Shown: piece by piece, positions 8,301-17,300 of the stretch | Numbering within the stretch: position 1 is the stretch's first letter | Layout of the letters: each line of letters starts with the position of its first letter | Assembly (NCBI RefSeq): GCF_000723165.1 | Contig: NZ_HG322949.1 | Location: 2,557,964 to 2,576,658 of the forward strand | Reading direction: 5' to 3' | Length of the DNA: 18,695 nucleotides | From: Janthinobacterium agaricidamnosum NBRC 102515 = DSM 9628 | Lineage (GTDB): Bacteria > Pseudomonadota > Gammaproteobacteria > Burkholderiales > Burkholderiaceae_D | Notes under the pieces: generated by a model | What the model saw: the letters and a program-made list of their open reading frames with translations, nothing else | Told to the model about the DNA's origin: nothing | Databases searched by the model: none | Made by a program: the position numbers and the translations under genes

Positions 8301-11300
8301 GGCCTGCTGCAAACCATAGTCGGCGCCCTGGGACTGGAAACCGGCAGCCTGTTGAACCGGCAGGGAACGGTCAGCTCGGGCAGCGGCCTGAGCACGGCCA
8401 TCCATGGCGATTTCACGAATGAAGGTTTGCTGTACGCCGGCCGGGACCAGGTATTGAATACCGCCGGGGTACTGAGCAGTACCGGTTCCATCGCATCGCT
8501 GGGCGATACCATCATCCAGGCCAACAGCGTGGCCAGCAGCGGTTTGCTGGGCGCCGGACTGAAGGCGGACGGCAGCCTGGTCCGGTCGGGCAACCTGACG
8601 CTCAATAGCGTCCATGGCTTGCTGGCGAGCGGCCAGAACCTGGCGGCGGGCAGCCTGTCGCTGACTGGCGCTTCCATCGATGTGTCGGGCAGCCAGACTG
8701 GCGCGGCCAATATCGCGCTGACGGCAATCAGCGGCAACGTGATCACCAGCAAGGCGGTAGTCAGCACGGCCGGTTTGCTGGCCATCACGGCGAATGCCCA
8801 AAATGGGCAAACCTTGCTCAACACCGTGGGCCAGTTGAGCGCCGGCCAGTTGAACCTGGACGTGGCGAAGCTGGACAATGCCAGCGGCGATATCGTCCAG
8901 ACCGGCGCCGGCGACACCACCATCAATACCGGTTTGCTGGATAACACCAGCGGCCGCATCGCGCTCAACAGCCGTGACGTGAACCTGCAAGCGGCCAACT
9001 TGATCAACGTGGACGGCAAGATCCAGCACGCGGGAAGCGGCACGCTGGGCATCACGGCGGCCAAGCTGTACGGCCAGCGCGGCCAGATCACCGGCAACGG
9101 CGCCTTGAACCTGGCGGCCGATTACGTTGATCACCGCAACGGCGCGCTGCTCGCCAATCAAGTCAGCATCCATAGCGGCACGCTGGATAACCGCGGCGCT
9201 TCCATCGGCCAGACCGGTGCCGGCCAGATGGCGGTCGCGGCAACGGCGACGCTGGACAATAGCGGCGGCAAGATCGAGGGCAATGGCGACGCGCTGGTCA
9301 AGGCGGGCATATTGCTGAACCAGGACGGCCGCATCGCCTCCGCGCATGACGCCGCTATCAGCGCGAGTACGCTGGACAATACCGGCGGCAGCTTGGCGGC
9401 GTCGAACAAGCTGCTCCTGTCGGGCGGGAATGTCGACAACACACGCGGCCAGATCCAGGCGCTGGGCGGCAACGCGACCCTCGCAATAGGCGACTTGCTC
9501 AACACGGCCGGCAGCGTCTTCGCCGGCGCCAACCTGGATGCGACGGCGGCCAATATCAACAGCAGCGGCAGCCTGTACGCGGCCGGCAATCAAACATTCA
9601 ACGTCAGCGGCGCCATCGTCAATAGCGGCGTGATCGCGGCCCGGGGCCACACTGGCATCGCCGCCAGCAGCGTCGACAGCGGCGCGGCCAGCCTGATCGG
9701 CGCGGGCATCAAGGCCGACGGCAGCCTCGCCGGTAGCGGCGATTTGACGATCACGACGGCGCAAGGGATGAAGGTCCTGGGCCAGAACCTGGCCGCCGGC
9801 AGCGCCAGTCTGAGCGGCGCCACGGTCGACTTGTCCGGCAGCCAGACCAGTGCGGTCAACATCGCCTTGACGGCGGCCGGCGGCAACGTCATCACCGGCA
9901 AGGCGGTCGTGACGACGCCCGGCACGCTGACGGTCAATGCCGAGGCGCTGCTCAATCACGAAGGCGCGCTGAGCGCCGGACAGCTTGCGCTGCGCCTGGC
10001 CAACCTGAACAACCAGCAAGGCAGCATCGTCCAGACCGGCAGCGGCGACACGCTGATCCAGGCCAGCGCCGCGCTGGATAATAGCGCCGGCCGTATCGCC
10101 GTCAACAGCCAGAACCTGACACTGGGCGCGGCGACGCTGAGCAATACCGGCGGCAAGATCGAACACGCCTGCAGCGGCGCGCTGACGATCCAGGCGGCGA
10201 CGTTGAACGGTGAGCGCGGCACTATGACCGGCAATGGCCTGGTCGATATCCGCGCCGGCAGCGTCAACCATGCCGGCGCGACCACGTCGGCCCGGCAATT
10301 GACGCTCCGCGCCGACAGTTTGAACAATGCCGGCGGCCACCTGCTGCAAACCGGCGCTGCCGACACCACGCTGCAAGTGGCGGGACAACTGGAGAATGCC
10401 GGCGGCGAAATCGCCGGCAACGGCAGCCTGAAGCTGCATGCCGGTTCGCTGGACAATAACAAGGGCCGCATCGTGTCGTCCACGTCGGCCGATATTGCCA
10501 GCGACGGCGCGCTGCTCAATACCGATGGCACGATCGCCGCGGCCACTGCGCTGCAGGTCGGCGGCGCGGCCATCGACAATAGCCGCGGCACGCTGCAAGC
10601 GGGAAGCGGTGGGTTGCGGCTGGATGCGGCCAGCCTGGTGAACCGGCAAGGCACGGTCAATGCCGGCGCCGACCTGACGCTCAATGTCAGCGGCGACCTG
10701 CTCAACGACGGCTTGCTGTACGCTGGCCGCGACCAGGTCGTCAATACCGGCGGGCTGCTGAACAATACCGGTTCCATCGCGGCGCTGGGCAATACCAGTA
10801 TCGCTGCCGGCACGCTGGCCGGCAGCGGCTTGCTGGGCGCCGGCCTGAAGGCGGACGGCAGCCTGGGGCAGGGCGGCAACCTGAGCGTGAACACGGTGGG
10901 CGCCTTGCAAGCCGGTGGCCAGACTCTGGCGGCCGGCAACCTCGCCCTGGCCGGCGCCGCGCTCGACCTGAGCGGCGGCCAGGCCAGCGCGGTCAATCTC
11001 GTCTTGACGGCTAACAGCGGCAACATCATCACCAGCAAGGCGACGTTAAGCACGACCGGCTTGCTGGCGATTAGCGCCAACGCCCGGAATGGGCAGGCGC
11101 TGATCAACCAGGGCGGCAGCCTCAGCGCCGCGCAGCTGGAGCTGCGCGCGGCCAACCTGGATAACCGGCAAGGCACGATCGTCCAGACCGGTACTGGCGA
11201 CACCACCATCGATAGCGCTACGCTGGACAACACCGGCGGGCGCATCGCGGTCAACAGCGCCAACCTGGCCCTGAAAGCCGGCACGCTGACCAATCTCGAC

Positions 11301-14300
11301 GGCAAGATCGAACATGCCGGTAGCGGTGCGCTGGACATCAATGCGAGCAATCTGTACGGCCAGCGCGGCCAGATTACCGGCAATGGCGCTTTGACTGTGG
11401 CGGCCGGCTATATCGACCACCGCGACGGCAGCGCCATCGCGCGCCAGGTGACGTTCAATGCCGGCACGCTGGACAACCGCCAGGGCGAGATCACGCAACT
11501 GGGTACGGGCCAGACTACCATCACGACCAGCGACCGGCTGGACAATAGCGGCGGCAAGATCGCAAGCAATGGCGACCTGGTGCTGCAGGCGGACGCCCTG
11601 GTGAATGACCATGGCCGCATCGCATCGGGCCAGAATCTCAATCTGAGCGCCGCATCGCGCCTGGATAACAGCGACGGCGCCATCGCCGCCGGACGCAATC
11701 TGGTGCTGGCTGGCGGCAATATCGACAACAGCCGGGGCCAGATCCAGGCGGTGGCCGGCAATGCGACGCTGAACATCGCGAACCTGCTCAATGCCGCCGG
11801 CAGCGTGTTCGCCGGCGCCAGGCTGAGCACCACGGCGGCCAGCGTCAGCAACAGCGGCAGCTTGTACGCGGCCGGCGAGCAGGTGTTGAACGTCAGCGGC
11901 GCGGTGAGCAATAGCGGCATGATTTTCGCGCTCGGCAATACCAGCATCGCTGCCGGCAGCTTGAACAGCAGCACTGGCGGCTTGATCGGCGCCGGCATCA
12001 AGGCCGACGGCAGCTTGAATGCCGGCGGCGACCTGACCATCACGACGGCCCAGGCGCTGGCCGCGCACGGCCAGAATCTGGCGGCGGGCAATCTCGCCCT
12101 GAGCGGCGGCGCGGTCGATATCGGCGCCAGCCAGACCGGCGCGCGCAATATCGCGCTCAATGCGAGCGGCGGCGATGTGACGACCAGCGGCGCGGTGGTC
12201 ACCACGCCGGGTACCTTGAGCGTCACGGCGCAGGCCAATCAGGACCAAGGCTGGGTCAACAGCCGGGGCGATGTCAGCGCCGGCCAACTGGCGGTGCAGG
12301 TGGCGAACCTGAATAATGCGCAAGGCAGCATGGTCCAGACCGGGACTGGCGACAGCTCCATCAAGCTGTCCTCGCCAGGCGGGACGCTGGATAACAGCGG
12401 CGGGCGGATCGCCGTCAACAGCGCCAACTTGAACATCCAGGCCGGCACGCTGAACAATGTGGATGGCAAGATCGAGCAAGTCGGCAGCGGCACGCTGGCC
12501 ATTACCGCGGCGGCCTTGAACGGCCAGCGCGGCCAGATCACGTCCAACGGCGGCCTGAATATCAGCGCCGCTGCGATCGATCACCGCAACGCCAGCACCA
12601 TCGCGCAGCAAGTGACGGTTTCCGCCGCTACGCTGGACAATCGGCAAGGTAATTTTACCCAGCTAGGCAATGGCCAAACCAGCATCCAGGCCAGTGCCAG
12701 CCTGGACAACCGTGGCGGTGTCATCGCCAGCAACGGCGCTACCCGCATCGTCAGCCAATTGCTGAATAACCAGGGCGGCAAGCTGCAGGCGGCCGGTGCA
12801 TCCAGTCTCGACCTGGCCGTGGGCGGCACGCTGGACAACAGCAACGGCGGCGCGATCGCGTCCGGCGCCAATGCGGCCGTCAACGTCGGCACGCTGAACA
12901 ATGCGGGCGGCAGCCTCAGCGCTGGCGGCGCCTTGACGCTCGCCGCGGCGCAGGCGGTGTCCAATGCCGGCGGCTTGCTGGCCGCCACCGGCAACCTGGG
13001 CCTGACGGCGGCGACGCTGGACAATAGCGGCGGCAAGCTGGCGTCGGTGCAGGGTAATGTCAGCGCCGTCAGCAGCGGCGCTACGATCAACGACGGCGGC
13101 GCGATCCAGGCCGGCGGCGATATCCTGCTGAACAATGGCGGCTTGTCGAATGCGCTGGCAACCATCGCCGGGCGCAATATCGGCATCAATACCAACGGCC
13201 AGGCGCTGGCCAATGGCCAGGGCACCATCGCCGCCAGCCAGGCGCTGAACCTGCAAACGGGTGCGCTGAACAACGATGGCGGCCTGATTCAATCGGGCGC
13301 CGCGCTGCTGATCGACACCCACGGCCAGGCGCTGACCAACACCAATGCCGGCGCGTATGCGGTGCGCCATGCTGGCAGCAGCGGCGGCATCAGCAGCGGC
13401 GCCAGCGCCAGCCTGAACCTGGGCGCATGGAACAATAGCGGCGGGTATCTCGGCGCGGCCGGCGACATCACCGGCAATGCCGGTTTGGTGACGAACACCA
13501 GTGGCCAGATCGTCGGCAAGTCGGCCCTGAACATGGGGCTGGCCGGCTTGAACAACCAGGGTGGCCAGATCCAGGTGCTGGGCAATATCGACCTGCTTGC
13601 GAGCGGCACCATCGACAATCAATCGGGCTTGATACGCTCCGGCGCCAGCGCCACGCTGAGCGCGGCAGCCATCGAAAACAGCAATACGCTGGGCGCCAGC
13701 CAGGGCATCGAGGCGATCAACCTGGCCTTGACCAGCGCTTATGTCGGCAATGCCGGCGGCGCGCTGCGCGCCGATAACAACCTGGCGATCAGCAGCGCCG
13801 GCAGCGCCAACAATACGCTGGGCATGATCAGCGCCGGCAAGGCGCTGAGCCTGCGCGACGAAGGCGCTGCGCGCGGCCTGGCGATCGCGAACAGCGGCGG
13901 CACGCTGATCGGCGGCCAGCTGACCGACATCCGCGCCGCCAGCCTGAGCGGCGACGGCCGCATCCTGTCGCAGAACGACATGAAGCTGGACCTGAGCGGC
14001 AATTTTGTGCTGGGTGCGGGCGGCGAGCTGACCGCCAACCGCAACCTGGGCATCGCCATCGACGGCAGCCTGAGCAACGCGGGCAAGATCCAGGCCGGCA
14101 GCACGCTGACGCTGGGCGCCGTCAATCTCGACAACAGCGCCAGCGGCGACATCAACGCCGGCACCACGCGCCTCAATATCGGCAATACGCTGACCAACCG
14201 CGGCGTGATCGACGGTCTGCATACCGAGCTGAACGCTGGCACGCTGAACAACCTGGGCAGCGGCCGCATCTACGGCGATGCGCTCAGTATCGCCGCCGCC

Positions 14301-17300
14301 ACCGTCAACAACGACATCGAGGGCGGCGTGGCGGCGACCATCGCGGCGCGCGAACGGCTCGATATCGGCGCGCAAATCATCAACAACCGCGAACACGCGC
14401 TGATCTTCAGCGGCGGCGACATGGCCATCGGCGGCTACCTGGACGCCAACCGGGTCGCCGCCGGCTGGGCCTCGAATGTGACCAATGCCAGCGCGACGAT
14501 CGAGGCGCTGGGAAATCTGAACCTGGGTGCAAGCCAGGTCAACCTGCTGAACAACCATTTCAGCATGGAAGTGATTGCCACCGGCACGCCGGAGCATATC
14601 GTCGAATATCGCGCCGGCCTGGAAGACAAGGTGTATCGCGAGGGCGACCCCGGCGTCTTTATGGACCCGGTGGGCAGCCGTAACATTATCAGGCTGCATG
14701 TCCCCGGCCGGACGTTTGACGAGTATCAAAAATACGATGTCACCCGCAGCACCAGCGAAACCCGGATCGTCACGTCCGATCCTGGAAAAATCATTTCCGG
14801 TAAGGACTTGACCGTCAACTCCGGGCGCATCTATAACGAAAACAGCCGTCTGATTGCCGGTGCCGCCCTTAATATTGATAAAGCAGTATTGGTACTCAAT
14901 GAAACCAAGGGCCAGAAAATCATCAGCGAGAAAGGCTCGGTCACGACGGTCAGTTCGCAGCCGGATTTCAAAGGCAACCTGTATTCGCAGTTTGATACCG
15001 AGACTTATGCTCCGCCCGACCGGGTTGTGGAGCAGTCCCAGAATGGCAGCTCGCAATACGAGCCAGGCAAGGCGCCGGCCGGCAGTACGCGTTCCGGCGT
15101 CAGCGGCGCGACCAGCAATGCCGGCGCGGTGGGCGGCAGCTTGCATGCCGCCACCGTGGCCCGCGATCCGGGCGGCGTCGGCGGCGTCAATGCCGCCAGC
15201 GGCAGGGGGGCTGGCATGGCAACTGGCGCCGGCGGTCCGGGTAGCGCCGCGGGTACCGGCAATGCGGCGCAGGCCGGCCCGGTCGGCGCCGTCAGCGGCG
15301 CCGCAGTAGCCGCCGCCGCAGGCATTGCCGGCAATCAGGCGCCGGCATCGATGGCGGCGCAAATCGGCCGTATCGACGCTGGCGCCAATGGCGACAGTGC
15401 CGGCCAGGCCGTTGCTGCCGGCGGACCTGGCGGCACCAGCCGCGCCGGCAACGCCGGGCAGGGCGGTGCGGTGGGCGCCGTGTCCGGCGCGCAGCTGGCG
15501 CTGGCGAGCGGCGCCGCAGGCATCAGCCAGGGCGCCATCGCCGCCGCCCATGGCGCCGGCATTAGCACCGCCAGCGGCGGCGCGGCGCGAGCGAACGGCG
15601 TCGCCGGCGGGACTCAGGCGCGCGTCAACGGCATCGCACAAGTTGCGTTGAGCAATCCATCGGGTCGCGCCCAAGTGGTGCGCACCACCACGCCGGCAAC
15701 GCAGATACCGGATGCCAGCCTGTTCAAGGTCGCGCCGTCGCCATCGTCGCGCTACCTGGTCGAGACCGATCCGCGTTTCACCAATTACCGCGACTGGACC
15801 AGTTCCGACTATTTGCTCAGCATGGTGAAGCAGGATCCCGACGTGACCCAAAAACGCCTCGGCGACGCTTTTTACGAACAGCGCCTGGTACGCGAGCAAA
15901 TCGCCGAACTGACCGGCCAGCGCTTCGTCGGCGACTATACCAGCGATGAGCAGCAATACCGCGCCCTGATGGAAGCCGGCGCGGCCTATGCCAATACCTG
16001 GAACCTGCGTCCCGGCGTGGCGTTGACGCCGGCGCAAATGGCGGCGCTGACCAGCGACATCGTCTGGCTGGTCGAGCAGGAGATCACGCTGGCCGACGGC
16101 AGCACGCAAAAGGCGCTGGTGCCGCAGGTCTATGTGCGGGTGCGCGAGGGCGACCTGGATGGTTCCGGCGCCCTGCTGGCCGGCAAGGACGTCAATATCA
16201 ACCTGTCCGGCGACCTGAGCAACAGCGGCAGCATCGCCGGGCGCGACGTGGTGCGGCTGACGGCCGACAATGTCGACAATCTGGGCGGGCGCATCCATGG
16301 CGACGCGGTGGCGGTTTCGGCGCGCAACGACCTGAATAATATCGGCGGCGCGATTTCGGCCAACAGCGAATTGATCGCCACGGCGGGCCGCGACCTGAAG
16401 GTCGAGACGACGGTGCGCCACGCGGAAGGCGGCGACTATCCGCAGTCGCGCAACAGCATCGACCGGGTCGCCGGCCTGTACGTGACTGGCGACGGCGGCA
16501 GCGGCACGCTGGTGGCCGCCGCCGGTCGTGATGTATCGATACTCGGCGGCGTGATCGGCAACGCCGGCAAGGATGGCGTGACCAGCATCGTCGCGGGGCG
16601 CGACTTGACGGTGGGCAGCGTGCGCAGCGACAGCAATGACGGCATCGGCTGGCATGCGCTGGGCGGCGTCGCCGATACCGGCAGCCAGGTGCGCGGCGCC
16701 GGCGGCGTGTCGCTGAAAGCGGGCGGCGACATCGATATCGTGGCCTCCAAAGTGAAGGCGGGCGATGCGCTGGCGGTGCTGGCCGGCGGCGACATCCACA
16801 TTCTCGCCGGTACCAATACGGTGAGGGAAGACGGCGCCGTCAGGCAAAGCGGATCGGACTTCCTCGACACTCGCACCGTGGCCACGCGCGACACGCTGGA
16901 CCGCACGCTGGACAGCGGCTTGAGCGGCAAGAGCGTGGCGGTGATCGCCGGTAACGACATCAAGGTGGTCGGCAGCAGCGTGGCGGCCGGCCAGGCCTTG
17001 CTGGTCAATGCGGGCCGCGACCTCAGCGTCGCCACCACCACCCACAGCAGCAGCGGCTTCACCCGCGACAGCATCGTCGGCAGCACGGTGGTGGACCAGG
17101 TGGCGGGCCTGTACGTGAGCGGCGCCGGCGCCGGCGGCAATTTGTCGGTGGGCGCCGGGCGCGATATCACGCTGACGGCGGCGCAGGTCGGCAACGCCGG
17201 CAAGGACGGTGCGACGGTGATAGCCGCGGGGCGCGACCTGACGCTGAACACGGTGGCGACGGCCAGCCACAGCAGCTTGCAGTACACCACGGCGACCCAG

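Noticed and set aside
6267..12800. Transposon or insertion-sequence copies as the source of the long direct repeats
   Set aside because: The units are in-frame FHA-1 protein repeats, with no terminal inverted repeats, transposase or target-site duplications.
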